A DNA stretch of 64,000 nt, taken from Limnoperna fortunei (lineage: Eukaryota; Mollusca; Bivalvia; Mytilida; Modiolidae). How positions within the stretch are numbered: the first letter of the stretch is position 1; the number at the start of each line of letters is the position of its first letter. Made by a program: the position numbers and the translations under genes. The notes beneath the pieces were generated by a model. The model did no database searches. It saw only the letters and a program-made list of their open reading frames with translations, and was not told the DNA's origin. This document shows, one piece after another, positions 43,682 through 57,600 of the stretch. Location of the stretch: contig OX104123.1 in assembly GCA_944474755.1 (NCBI GenBank), forward strand, positions 21,022,275 through 21,086,274. The letters are read 5' to 3'.

Positions 43682-43713
<32 letters not shown>

Positions 43714-43742
43714 AAATAAATAAATAAATAAATTAATTAATA
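43678..43742. repeat. AAAT tetranucleotide microsatellite
   Basis: Runs of TAAATAAATAAA for about 60 bp, with one phase break. Confidence 0.97.
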
Positions 43743-43964
43743 AAAATACCAAACTTTATTCCTATATATTATGCATAAAGTGTTTTATTTATTTACCGAC
43801 TTGACTTCATGTTTGTAAATGGAGCAGTATTTTTTTGTAGCAGGTGTTGATGACCTTAAACTAAACTCATAACTAATATAGCTAACTTAAAATAAAGGAT
43901 TTAAGTTAAACTAAAGTTTAACTCAACTCTTCAACTTAACTCTCATATAACTCAACTCAATTCA

Positions 43965-44045
43965 AATAAAATTAAATCTTTCACTTGCTTGTCCCTTTTT
44001 GCTATGGTCAAAAAGGAGGAGCAAGTGAAAGATTTAATTTTTATT
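43965..44045. repeat. Long near-perfect hairpin
   Basis: ATTAAATCTTTCACTTGCT and its exact reverse complement AGCAAGTGAAAGATTTAAT form a stem of about 24 bp. Inside, CCTTTTTG pairs with CAAAAAGG around a seven-base loop. This may be a pre-miRNA-like or MITE-derived fold. Confidence 0.8.
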
Positions 44046-44381
44046 AGATTGAATATTGTCAAGGCTAAAGCAGCCTCGGCATTATATCTCCCTTTTTCCA
44101 ATTAAAACTAGTATCAATGGTACAGCTGAAATTTCATAGACAAACCCATTTAAGCAAGCTATGTTGTATTTATTGACAACCCGGGATTCTGTCCAATCAT
44201 TAATCACTTGTTATTGTGTTAGTCAGCTTTTACATGACAGAAAATGTTTTCGATCGTATTCTGCCTTCGTCGTGATCTGTCTGTAAATAGTTCAGTTTTA
44301 GTGCATTGAATTTGTTTTTGATATTTTGTCGATTGGTCCTTGTGTGCTTTTTTGATGGGGTTTGTTGATACGCATACGCGT
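44046..44381. other. No recognisable gene
   Basis: Unique AT-rich spacer between the hairpin and the inverted 30-bp array. Confidence 0.4.
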
Positions 44382-46505
44382 CTGTCTAGTTATTTCATGT
44401 TCTATATACCGATGACTTAATTTTTTGTGTTCTACATACCTCTGTCTACTTATTTTAGCTTCTATTTACCTCTGTCTAGTTACTTTAGGTTCTATTTACC
44501 TCTGTCTAGTTATTTTAGGTTCTATATACCTCAGTCTTGTTATTTAAGGTCTATATACCTCTGGTTGGCTATTCAGATTCTACATACCTCGGTCTTGTTA
44601 TTTCAGGTTTTATATACCGCTTCCTAGATATTTCAGGTTCTATATTCCGCTGTCTAGTTATTTCATGTTCTACATTCGTCTATCTAGTTATTTCATGTTC
44701 TATATACCGATGACTTAATTTTGTGTGTTCTACATACCTCTGTCTACTTATTTTAGCTTCTATTTACCTCTGTCTAGTTATTTTAGGTTCTACATACCTC
44801 TATCTAGTTATTTAAGGTTCTATATACCTCAGTCTTGTTATTTAAGGTTCTACAAACCTCTGGTTAGCTATTCAGATTCTACATACCTCGGTCTTGTTAT
44901 TTCAAGACCGGTTGTACATACCTCTGTCTACTTTTTTAGGGTCTACATACCTCTGTCTAGTTATTTTAGGCTCTATATACCTCTGTCTAGTTATTTCAGG
45001 TTCTATATACCTCTGTCTAGTTATTTTAGGTTCTACATACCTCTGTCTAGTTATTTTAGGGTTTATATACCTCTGTCTAATTATTTTATGTTCTTCATAC
45101 CTCTGTCTAGTTATTTAAGATTTTAAAAACCTCTGTCTAGTTATTTTAGGCTCTATATACCTCTGTCTAGTTATTTCAGGTTCTATATACCTCAGTCTAG
45201 TTATTTAAGGTCTACATACCTCTGGTTGGCTATTCAGATTCTACATACCTCGGTCTTGTTATTTCAGGTTTTATATACCGCTTCCTAGATATTTCAGGTT
45301 CTATATTCCGCTGTCTAGTTATTTCATGTTCTACATTCGTCTATCTAGTTATTTCATGTTCTATATACCGATGACTTAATTTTTCGTGTTCTACATACCT
45401 CTGTCTAGTTATTTTAGGTTCTACATACCTATGTCTTGTTAATCCATGTTCTACATACCTCTATCCAGTTATTTTATGTTCAATATACCTCTGTCTAGTT
45501 ATTTTAGGTTCTTTATACCTTTTTCTAGCTATTTTAGGTTCTAAATACCTCTGTCTAGTTACTAGTATTTCATGTTCTACATACCTCTATCCAGTTATTT
45601 GAGATTCTATATACCTCTGTCTAGCTATTTTAGGTTCTACATACCTCTATCCAGTTATTTTAGGTTCTATATACCTCAGTCTAGTTATTTAAGGTTCTAC
45701 ATACCTCTGGTTAGCTATTCAGATTCTACATACCTCGGTCTTGTTATTTCAGGTTCTATATACCTCTGTCTAGTTATTTTAAGGTCTACATAACTGTGTC
45801 TAGTTATTTTAGGTCTCCATAGCCCTGTCTGATTATTTTATCGTTTACATAACTCTGTCTAGTTATTTAAGGGTCTACATAACTTTGTCTAGTTATTTAA
45901 GGGTCTACATAACTCTGTCTAGTTATTATGGTCTACATAACTTTGTCTAGTTATTTCAGGGTCTACATAACTCTGTCTAGTTATTTTATGGTCTACATAA
46001 CTTTGTCTAGTTATTTTAGGGTCTACATAACTCTGTCTAGTTATTTTAGGGTCTACATAACTCTGTCTAGTTATATTAGGTTCCACATACCTCCTCCTAG
46101 TTATTTCTATAGTTCTCCATACCTCTGTCTAGTTATTTTATGGTCTACATAACTTTGTCTAGTTATTTTAGGGTCTACATAACTCTGTCTAGTTATTTTA
46201 GGGTCTACATAACTCTGTCTAGTTATATTAGGTTCCACATACCTCCTCCTAGTTATTTCTATAGTTCTCCATACCTCTGTCTAGTTATTTTAGGTCTCCA
46301 TAGCTCTGTCTAGTTATTTTAGGGTCTACATAACTCTGTCGAGTTATTTTAGGGTCTACATAACTCTGTCTCGTATTTTAGGGTCTACATACCTCTATCT
46401 AGTTATTTTAGGTTCACATACCTCTGTCTAGTTATTTCTAAAGTTCTACATACCTCTGGTTAGCTGTTCAGATTTCTATATACCGTTATCTAGTTATTGC
46501 AAGTT
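44382..46505. repeat. 2.1-kb array of the 30-bp minisatellite, inverted
   Basis: Units read CTACATACCTCTGTCTAGTT plus ATTTCAGGTT, the exact reverse complement of the 31003-36112 unit. Higher-order duplications are visible: CGATGACTTAATTTT occurs near 44411, 44710 and 45370. The right end has a diverged subtype (GGGTCTACATAACTCTGTC). Confidence 0.97.
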
Positions 46506-49500
46506 ATTGACGGCGATTTGTGGAAAGCATTACATTTAATTATATCGTTCTTATGTTACATTATTACACCCACTATATATAGCTAATTTAAAAGATTTAA
46601 ACGTTCAGAACAGAAAACAAGGGAAACGTTTTAATATGGTAATTATTTATCAGCCTTTATATGAGGGGTCTTGGATATTGAAACCGGTTCATATGTAGAC
46701 ATAACCATAGAAACTTAATATTCCATTTTTTTAAAAGAATTGATTGCATTCTGTAGTATTTGCAAAGAAATATACGACTTAAATTTCCCCTTGCTACCGG
46801 GGGTCCTCTATGACTATTTGCTAATAAATTTATGTTGTCAACGGAGACAGATACATTTACAAAGTATGGCACTGTTGTCTCTCGATGAAATCAACCGTGT
46901 AGTTCCAGAAGTACTTTGTTCTTGGCATGATCGGTGTGCACAAGCGTGGAGCGAAGCACATTATTTTCGTAAGAAACCCGTTTTAACCCTACAATCCTCT
47001 GACGTCCAACGCTTTTTTATGTGAGCCAGCATGGGCGCTCTCATCAAAGTAAAAATCGCGTTGGACGGCAGAGGATTTTCGATCATTTTCGGATTAGACG
47101 GCAAAGTATTTTCTCAATCGGAGACCTAATTCGTCGATAATGACTTAGAGATGTTTTGGCTAAAGTCCAAAATATTGTGAACCAAAATCCATTAACTGCC
47201 AGGAAAGTTTCAAACTAATCTGCAGAGGACTAAACACGAAAATGGACCAAAAAGAGAACGAGTTAAAGCATGTTAAGGCGACCAAGTCCTTTAAAAATAG
47301 GTTTGGTTAAGCTGGTTTTGCCATTGATACTGAAGAGAATCAACTTTTTGAAAACCTACATGAGCACAAAAGCAGCACTCTTGATGTTGCCAAAAGCATC
47401 GTCCACATTACTCATGACAAGTATAAATGTCGTCCTTGCAAGTAATAAATAGCATCACTAATGTATGCAAACAAACACAAATGCGGTGGTTGTTCAATTT
47501 AGTACGTAGACAACAATGGATAATATTATTGTCAATAAAATCTGTAATGTCATTTTTATTGCTGACCAAGAGAAAAGGGGGGGGGGGTTAACTAAGGGTA
47601 CATATTTAGGTACATGTCTTCAGGCGAATTAAGATTTGAAACCCCAACCTATTATATATAATCGAACGTTACAAACCACAAAACAGTCATTCACTACCAG
47701 TATACCAAAATGTTCTTAAAGCAATACATAAAATAAAGGATCATAAAGTGACATCTTAGGAAATGTGTCATTGTTCATTTCCTCGTATGGCGGCATAGTG
47801 ACACCTAATTCTAACATCTGTGGGCATTCCTTAACACCCATTTATAAATATAGTCGTTTTGTTCAATCAAGTGATGCTCGAGTGGTTTACCTCAGAAATA
47901 TGCGCATTGATAGATTTAGATAGTTTACAACTATTCAATGATATATCTTTCAATGAAAAGAGCTACCTTTTAACTTTATTTATTTATATAAATAACAACG
48001 TCAGTTCAACACCGTTAGGGGTTGAAGGAATACATAAACACATACACACACACACAAATAAATAAAAGATAAATCATATAGTAGAAGTGTTTATCTATAA
48101 TGAGTGCTCTTATGTACATGGATTTTGTTTAATATTGTATTGTATGGGAGAAGACCTCGCAAGTTGGTAAAACTTGTGTCCTATACCTATTTGTCATGTG
48201 TTTGTTCTTTGAGCAAATAAAAATTGTTATAAACTAATCTTCACAAGCTGTAAACAACAATTAAACTCTCATATCACAATACAAAATGGGTTTCTATTTT
48301 AATCCTCCAATTATTTTAATTGAGTTTCCCTGAAATGGTTACAACCATATCTTTTCTTGTTTATATAAATAACAATATCAGTTCAACACCGTTAGGGGTT
48401 GAAGGAATACATTAAACACGCACACAAATAAATAAAAGATAAATTATATAGTAGAATCATGCAATCTTAAAGTCCAGTTTCCTCAGAACTAAAGACTTTT
48501 TAATAAATCTTAGTATTTCGGACAATGGAAAAAATATGGAATTTCATCCTCTAATATATTGTTATTACACATATGTCTCTTCCTATATTTTGGAAAGGTA
48601 TTTGTATTACCCGTTACCCCACTCCACCCAGTGTTGCTGGCTCATCTATGTATAATGTATAACCTAACCTCTCTCAGTCCTGTTAAGATTCATTTTCAGA
48701 TCTTCAGAAATAGTTTGATTCCTGTTACTCTAGAAACAGTGTATCAATTTATTGGAGTAAATTAAATTGTTTGTTTAATCAAAAGCTTTAGAATTTAATG
48801 ATTGCTTCTCTCTTATCATCAAATGTAGGACATATAAGCAGAAAATGTATTTTATACTCCATTTTATTTTCGTTTCTTTTTTCATTCTTTCACTTTTTGT
48901 GGTAGCTTTGCTACATCCACGAGTTTAGGTTACTATATCCGGAAATCACGGCTCTTTCCTAGTGCGTTTTAAAATTACTATAATGTTTTCATATCTTATT
49001 TTCTATTGGATATTTATATTACAATAAGCCAATCAACTTAAATGTTGTAGCAATTTTTGGGAAGACTTCGACAATAACACGATTTCTACAATTCGCCTAT
49101 ATATTTCTTACATTTTGCTAAGATTCTGGTAAATGGAAATGGAGCACATTACTTAAATAATGCACATCTTCACTGTTTGATATCTTTGCGATATAAATAG
49201 TAAAATGTCCATTTCACCTGTTTCAATCTTCAGCAATCGCATGCGGCATTTTAATCACCTCGGTTCTGGCTATATAAATAATATGTAAAAGCTTCCACAT
49301 TGATACTATCTGCCTATAAACCACCTTCCACATTGATACTACCTGCCTATAAACCACCTTCCACATTGATACTACCTGCCTATATTGAAAACCAACTTCC
49401 ACATTGATGCTTGTTGTTTATACAAATCTCATATTTCACAGCTTGTGAATAATACATTGACAACTTTCCAATTTAAAAACTTCACCTAGTGTCCACTTCT

Positions 49501-51521
49501 GAAACTAATAATGACTGCAGCTAAAGCCTGCTGAGTGATGAAGGTTATTAAAACCGCCTGCTGTGTAAATGTGATAATTAATTAACTAACTGTTTATTAC
49601 CCTGTTTACCTGATGCTAATTGTAGATAGAACCCCAGCTGTTTTATAAGCTTGATTAAACATCTGTGTTCTAATTATTCACTTTTGAAATACCAATTTTT
49701 CACAAAAACTGTCAAAAGATCGGGTGGCGAGAATTACTTGCCGACGAGAACTACTCCGTGACCAGTAGTCTTTAATTTGAAAATTGGAACTTCTTGGGAT
49801 GACATAAAAAATGTAATGATCTAAATGAAGAAAGAGCATTCATGTTCACTGAAGGCCTGTCAGGATGATGGGTTATTTTTCTAGTGCTGATTTTACTATT
49901 ACTTATTATTTCAAGGTCCATCACACCACTGGCGGAGTCCATAATGTTTCTTGGTATAAAAGTTTCTTGTTTTTCAAATTGGAATGTGTAATTGATTTTA
50001 CTAGCTCTTCTCATTTTGTATACTAAAATAATGATATGACAATATTTGTGAGAATAAGGTATTTTAAATTATATGCCTTTTGCCGCTTTATGATGATTTA
50101 ACTGTTTCTCTTTCTGATGCAAATTTCTTAGGCAAATTTACTTGAGATTCGACAGTTCTAGTAATTAGAACTTCAGAAGCATTTCTATCTGCCTCAACTT
50201 GAATGATTGAAATGGTTTCACCCTCAACATTTCTATGATCACTCAATCTAATTTTGACAATTTTCTGTTATTATTCATTGCTGAATAAATCCAAAACAAA
50301 GTGTTCTGTTAAAATATGTTGCATTTATTTCTTTAATCTTATGATTCGTCAAAAATAATATTTGAAACGAGGCATTTCAAGCAATTTACTGTACGTTTAA
50401 ACCATCGCTGCACAACACATTTCTTTTGTTGATATTAAAGTGTATTGGAATCGAAAAAGGAATTTCCCATAATTTAGCTTAACTGGTTTATCAAGAGAAA
50501 GCCTACCACAAGTTCTTAATGCTGTAATAGAACAATCATGCTTACAGTAAAACATACTTTTATAAAAGATCACTGCTTTAAATTACCTAAAGGAAGCGTG
50601 TCAGTGATACCAAACACAGAAATGAACAGATCCGGAAGTCAGAAATAGAAAAAGTTAGTAAAAAAGTCCGGAAGTCAGAAATAGAAAAAATCAGTAAAAA
50701 GTTATAAATCGGGAGGAGTTAGGTACAGTCAGGAGGGTTAAATGACCTTTTAAATCTGGAATTATCAATTTATAGAAAATATATTTAATGGTTTTATTAC
50801 CATAAAGGCTAATTTTTTTTGCTTGTCCCAATGGACAATTGACTACTGAGATTTTATTGTATGTCAGGCATTTCTACTTGTCCCCAGCAATCAGACAAAT
50901 GTTAACGTTATTGTCTAGCATTGTTTTATAGTTGATACATATTGGGCATAATCCTTACGATTGTTGTTAATGGGGACAAGGGCAAGAACTATGGGACATC
51001 CATTGAGGCCGAAACGTCCAGGGGACTGAACAACTTGCTAAAATAAACTAAAAATAAAATAAACTGCAACTGAATGTGACTAAAACAAATGTTTTATAAA
51101 TTTCCAAATATTTAAGTTTGGTTTCTATATAAGTTTCTAATCTGGATAACAAGTATGTCCCCCATTTCTCAGGGATTTCCTGAATAAGTCTGCAAACATA
51201 ATTATCATGGCCTGATGCACAAGTTCATATAAAGTAAACATATTATACCCGCACTCATAAGAGAGGGGGCTATATTGCAATCATCTTGTCAGTCAGTGAT
51301 ACATGTCTATTTTGTCGCATGTAATGAGATAAACCATATCGATTGTGAGATCATGGCTACCAAATTTAAGGTTCTAGTATATACTAAACACAAAAAGAAA
51401 TTAATGCACTTAATAGTTATTACTGTCTATAAAAAGTTTGAATAGTTCAACTTAAGTCTACAAATTAACTAAAAGGTAATACGATTGAGTTAAACAATTT
51501 CTTTATTTGACTATTTTTCAG
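46506..51521. other. Intergenic region upstream of PRPF3
   Basis: No convincing gene. Short structures seen: a 20-bp inverted repeat (46993-47012 with 47058-47077, one mismatch); a ~100-bp duplication (47987-48091 and about 48357-48455, sharing GTTCAACACCGTTAGGGGTT); a 33-bp triplet around 49288-49390; and a 38-bp doublet at 50628-50703. The PRPF3 promoter and non-coding first exon must lie here, or further upstream, but were not located. Confidence 0.5.
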
Positions 51522-51548
51522 TAAAGTCTAAAATATCAATACAGCAAT

Positions 51549-51693
51549 ATGTCTCTGTCAAAGAGAGAATGGGACGAGATGAAGGCACAGCTGGATGGAA
51601 CCGTACATAAGTTCTTAGGTTTTTCTGAACCAAGTCTAGTCACAGCAGCTCTAAACTGTATTGATAAAGGTTATGAGAGAGATAAAACTATAA
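51549..51693 (+). CDS. PRPF3: PRPF3 coding exon 1
   Basis: MSLSKREWDEMK through the PWI core LGFSEPSLVTAALNCIDKG, ending at a strong donor A/GTAAGT in phase 1. Confidence 0.93.
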
Positions 51694-54600
51694 GTAAGTA
51701 CACATAAAAGAGCAGTATATAAATATACAACTATTTTAGGTATTAGTAATAGTATATAAAAAGATAAAATTAATCGGTAGATTCTCATGTCCACCCCTAA
51801 AAATTTATTTTGGACTAATTTTTTGTTTCCAAAAATTATCTCTGGATTTTTTTTTCATGTCTGTTTATAAAATGAAGCCAATATAAGGTTCTAATTTGCA
51901 TAGAGCCCGCTTGCAATAATCTATTTCGATTCATATATGTCTAACAAATGTATTAAAATTTCGAAGAGGACGCTTTCAATGGTAGTATTGTTTTTTGAAA
52001 CTTATAAGATCTATCCCAAAACAGTATTGAATATGTGTACCTTTAAGGCAAAAAAACATTGAGAAATGTTAACGAAATTGCATTGTTCCTGTTTGAAATT
52101 TGCAGTTGAGCGTATATGACATTGGAATTCTAATTGTGACATCATACTAATTTGAATGTAGAGTTGTTAGAAAAATAATGTAACAGGAGTATGTTAAATC
52201 ATACAAATCTCAGAATTCAGACTAAAAATAACTACATAGTTAACAATATCAATAATTTTGGATAACACATAACAAACTTGATTTTTTAAGTCACTTTTTA
52301 CATTTAAACAAAACTACACCGCGTACACATGTGCAAACTAAATTTATTGAAATTTTAACACGGCTTTGTTTACATAGCTAAAGCAGGATGTCATATTAGA
52401 ATTTTTTTTTTTGGTTTTAAGCCGGAATCAGTGCAAGGGGAATAATTCTTGTATAATCTCATGTTCATGAATTTGTCTAATTTAGAAAATTGTTGATATA
52501 GAGTCAACTAACTTTTCTGTTTTATTTTAGGAAAGCTTTCAGAGATATTGGATGAATCTCAGTCAGAAAAATTTGCAGACAAATTGTTCAGAGTTTGGGA
52601 TGATTTCAAAGCAAGCAGTCGGAGACGGAAAAGAAAGGCATGGTTGATATGCATGTTAATTATCAGACGCTTTTGTTTTTTGTTTATGCAGTAAATCATA
52701 CATTGCAGGGCTCACTAATTCATTCCAGTTCCCTTTGGATACAAAGAAAATATTGTACACTTAAACAGAAGTATGTTTCTTGCCAAGATTATTAAAGATA
52801 CTAATCCATGCAACTTGTGTATTTCGAGGATTAATGTGACAATATGTTTATGCACTTGTCCCATTGCATCTGAAATCCCCCATTAGACTGATCTCAGTTT
52901 ACTATCATTTGTAAAAATTTTGCAACAGGGTTTTGGCTTTTACTGATTGTGGTCACTTTGTGAGTGTTGACAGTACATGAATAAAGATCCTTGTGTTTTG
53001 AGCTTTTGCTAGTTAAAAGGAAGATAATGGTATTTTCATTCAATTATAAACCTTTCAGCAAAACAATGAAAATTTTTCCTTAAATTTCTACTTGCCATCT
53101 AGTATATATGAATTTTACTTGTATTAAAACTCGCAGATTTGAGTCCCATTTAAGAGCCCTTGTTTGATAACACACATTTAAACATTTATTCTGAATTCTT
53201 AATTTTATTTTACTTTACATATTTACAATAAAATTCTGTGCTATGCCTTAAGAATTAAAATGCATTTCAGTGTATGTAGTGTGATAGCCAGTTAAGCATA
53301 CAATATTTGTATGTAGTGTGATAGCCTGTTAAGCATATAATATTTGACACGGGGTTAGGATATGTAAGTTTGATAGCCTGTTAAGCAATATTTGACTCGG
53401 GATTAGGATATGTAGTGTGATAGCCAGTTAAGCATACAATATTTGTATGTAGTGTGATAGCCTGTTAAGCATACAATATTTGTATGTAGTGTGATAGCCT
53501 GTTAAGCATACAATATTTGTATGTAGTGTGATAGCCAGTTAAGCATACAATATTTGTATGTAGTGTGATAGCCTGTTAAGCATACAATATTTGTATGTAG
53601 TGTGATAGCCTGTTAAGCATACAATATTTGTATGTAGTGTGATAGCCTGTTAAGCATACAATATTTGTATGTAGTGTGATAGCCTGTTAAGCATACAATA
53701 TTTGTATGTAGTGTGATAGCCTGTTAAGCATACAATATTTGACACGGGGTTAGGATATGTAAGTGTGATAGCCTGTTAAGCAATATTTGACTCGGGATTA
53801 GGATATGTAGTGTGATAGCCAGTTAAGCATACAATATTTGTATGTAGTGTGATAGCCTGTTAAGCATACAATATTTGTATGTAGTGTGATAGCCTGTTAA
53901 GCATACAATATTTGTATGTAGTGTGATTGCCAGTTAAGCATACAATATTTGTATGTAGTGTGATAGCCTGTTAAGCATACAATATTTGTATGTAGTGTGA
54001 TAGCCTGTTAAGCATACAATATTTGTATGTAGTGTGATAGCCTGTTAAGCATACAATATTTGTATGTAGTGTGATAGCCTGTTAAGCATACAATATTTTT
54101 ATGTAGTGTGATAGCCTGTTAAGCATACAATATTTGTATGTGGTGTGATAGCCTGTTAAGCATACAATATTTGACATGGGATTAGGATATGTAGTGTGAT
54201 AGCCTGTTAAGCATACAATATTTGTATGTAGTGTGATAGCTGTTAAGCATACAATATTTGTATGTAGTGTGATAGCCTGTTAAGCATACAATATTTGACT
54301 CGGGTTTAGGATGCCTTATAAGTTATTTATTTTCACACTTGCTGCATAAAATATGGAGTGAGAAGGCAATAAAAGTAATTCTTTTTATTATTTGTTAGGG
54401 CCAGTCTTAATTTTTTTCTCATTATTAAAGGAGAGTGAGGCAAATGAAGTAGATGATACAAAAAAGAAGAGAAAATTTACAGATGAAACTTCAGACCCAA
54501 GTGCACCCAGTCCCGGACAACTGACCACAGACCAGGTAAATACAAACATACAGTAAACCTTTTACAAACTTGACCCTTAGAAAAGGGGTTTTCCCTTTAA

Positions 54601-57600
54601 ATCATCTGTTTTGAACATTCCTGGTCCTTACCCATTAATGTAAAACAGGTCATCTCAATTAATGATTATTTCACCCCACATTAGAAACAGGAAGTCATTA
54701 CATAATGAGGGGTGGCCTGGCTGGTCGAATGGTTAAGGTGATTACTCATTTACCATGGTCTGTCACAGAGGTTGCAGGTTCTAGTCACACTGCAGGCAGG
54801 GTGTCCAGGTTCATCTTCAGAGGCTTTAATTAATACATTTGTGGTGTTTGGTGCAGATCATCTTTATGGTGTTTGGTGTAGATCATCTTTGTGGTGTTTG
54901 GTGTAGATCATCTTTATGATGTTTGGTGTAGATCATCTTTGTGGTGTTGGTGTAGATCATCTTTGTGGTGTTTGGTGTAGATCATCTTTATGGTGTTGGT
55001 GTAGATCATCTTTATGATGTTTGGTGTAGATCATCTTTGTGGTGTTGGTGTAGATCATCTTTATGGTGTTTGGTGTAGATCATCTTTGTGGTGTTTGGTG
55101 TAGATCATCTTTATGATGTTTGGTGTAGATCATCTTTGTGGTGTTTGGTGTAGATCATCTTTATGGTGTTTGGTGTAGATCATCTTTGTGGTGTTGGTGT
55201 AGATCATCTTTATGGTGTTTGGTGTAGATCATCTTTGTGGTGTTTGGTGTAGATCATCTTTTTGGTGTTTGGTGTAGATCATCTTTATGGTGTTTGGTGT
55301 AGATCATCTTTGTGGTGTTGGTGTAGATCATCTTTGTGGTGTTTGGTGTAGATCATCTTTGTGGTGTTTGGTGTAGATCATCTTTGTGGTGTTTGGTGTA
55401 GATCATCTTTGTGATGTTTGGTGTAGATCATCTTTGTGGTGTTTGGTGTAGATCATCTTTGTGGTGTTTGGTGTAGATCATCTTTGTGGTGTTTGGTGTA
55501 GATCATCTTTGTGGTGTTTGGTGTAGATCATCTTTGTGGTGTTTGGTGTAGATCATCTTTGTGGTGTTTGGTGTAGATCATCTTTTTGGTGTTTGGTGTA
55601 GATCATCCTGTAGATCATCTTTGTGGTGTTTGGTGTATATCATCTTTGTGGTGTTTGGTGTAGATCATCTTTATGATGTTTGGTGTAGATCATCTTTATG
55701 ATGTTTGGTGTAGATCATCTTTATGATGTTTGGTGTAGATCATCTTTGTGGTGTTGGTGTAGATCATCTTTATGATGTTTGGTGTAGATCATCTTTGTGG
55801 TGTTGGTGTAGATCATCTTTATGGTGTTTGGTGTAGATCATCTTTGTGGTGTTTGGTGTAGATCATCTTTGCGGTGTTTGGTGTAGATCATCTTTGTGGT
55901 GTTTGGTGTAGATCATCTTTGCGGTGTTTGGTGTAGATCATCTTTGTGGTGTTTGTGCTGTTTGGTGTAGATCATCTTTATGGTGTTTGGTGTAGATCAT
56001 CCTGTAGATCATCTTTGTGGTGTTTGGTGTATATCATCTTTGTGGTGTTTGGTGTAGATCATCTTTTTGGTGTTTGGTGTAGATCATCCTGTAGATCATC
56101 TTTGTGGTGTTTGGTGTAGATCATCTCTGTGGTGTTTGGTGTAGATCATCCTGTAGATCATCTTTGTGGTGTTTGGTGTATATCATCTTTGTGCTGTTTG
56201 GTGTAGATCATCTTTGTGGTGTTTGGTGTAGATCATCCTGTAGATCATCTTTGTGGTGTTTGGTGTAGATCATCTCTGTGGTGTTTGGTGTAGATCATCC
56301 TGTAGATCATCTTTGTGGTGTTTGGTGTATATCATCTTTGTGGTGTTTGGTGTAGATCATCTTTGTGGTGTTTGGTGTAGATCATCTTTGTGGTGTTTGG
56401 TGTAGATCATCTTTTTGGTGTTTGGTGTAGATCATCCTGTAGATCATCTTTGTGGAGTTTGGTGTAGATCATCTCTGTGGTGTTTGGTGTAGATCATCCT
56501 GTAGATCATCTTTGTGGTGTTTGGTGTATATCATCTTTGTGGTGTTTGGTGTAGATCATCTTTATGGGGTTTGGTGTTTGGTGTAGATCATCTTTGTGGT
56601 GTTTGGTGTAGATCATCTTTGGGTGTTTGGTGTAGATCATCTTTATGGTGTTTGGTGTTTGGTGTAGATCATCTTTGTGGTGTTTGGTGTAGATCATCTT
56701 TATGATGTTTGGTGTTTATCATCTTTGTGGTGTTTGGTGTAGATCATCTTTGTGGTGTTTGGTGTAGATCATCTTTATGGTGTTTGGTGTAGATCATTTT
56801 TGTGGTGTTTGGTGTAGATCATCTTTGTGGTGTTTGGTGTAGATCATCTTTGTGGTGTTTGGTGTAGATCATCTTTATGACGTTTAAGTGTTATCTTTGT
56901 CTGATTGAAAAACAAATATGAATTACAATCAATTGAGTGTCATAAAATATTATTGTTCATTAAGTATGATTCGTTGAAATATTGGTATTTTTGTAGAAAT
57001 TAACATTTTTCTAGCATCATTTCAATTGAAGTTTTAATTTCGTACAAACACAACACACTATAAAATGAAAAAAAATGCCTGTTTCTGAACGTGATCATAA
57101 ATAATGTTTCAACTAGCAAAAACATCACATGTAGAATTATCACTTTGTGGTAAAAAGTTGATTGAAGGCCATGACTCTGTACCGAGACTATGACAAAAAT
57201 AGCTTGCTAAAAAAATAGGCACATCTTCTGTAGTAAACATAAACAGTCAATTTCTCTTCATCTGGACTGGCCATTTATGTTTGTGGTGTTTGTGTGTGCG
57301 GTTGTGTATATTGACCGGGTTAGGTTGGTTGTGTGCTGTCCAGCAAGCCTTACTTCATTCAGGACCTGTAAATTAAAATTCTGCCAGACATTTCTAGAGT
57401 TAGTTCTTCCAATGTTGCATTTAAAACATTTAGAAAATGGCACAGCTTTCATTTTTAGCTCGCCTGACCCAAAGGGTCATGTGAGCTATTGTTATCACTC
57501 TGCGTCCGTCGGCGGCGTCGTCGGCGTCTGTAAACTTTTTACATTTTAATCTTCTTCTCTGAAACCACTTGGCCAATTGAAACCAAACTTGGCCATAATG

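Noticed and set aside
46740..47024. 94-codon plus frame
   Set aside because: No family resemblance, no splice partner and no codon signal strong enough to call.
57258..57549. 90-codon plus frame in PRPF3 intron 3
   Set aside because: It runs into the repeat element's left end and matches no protein; judged intronic.
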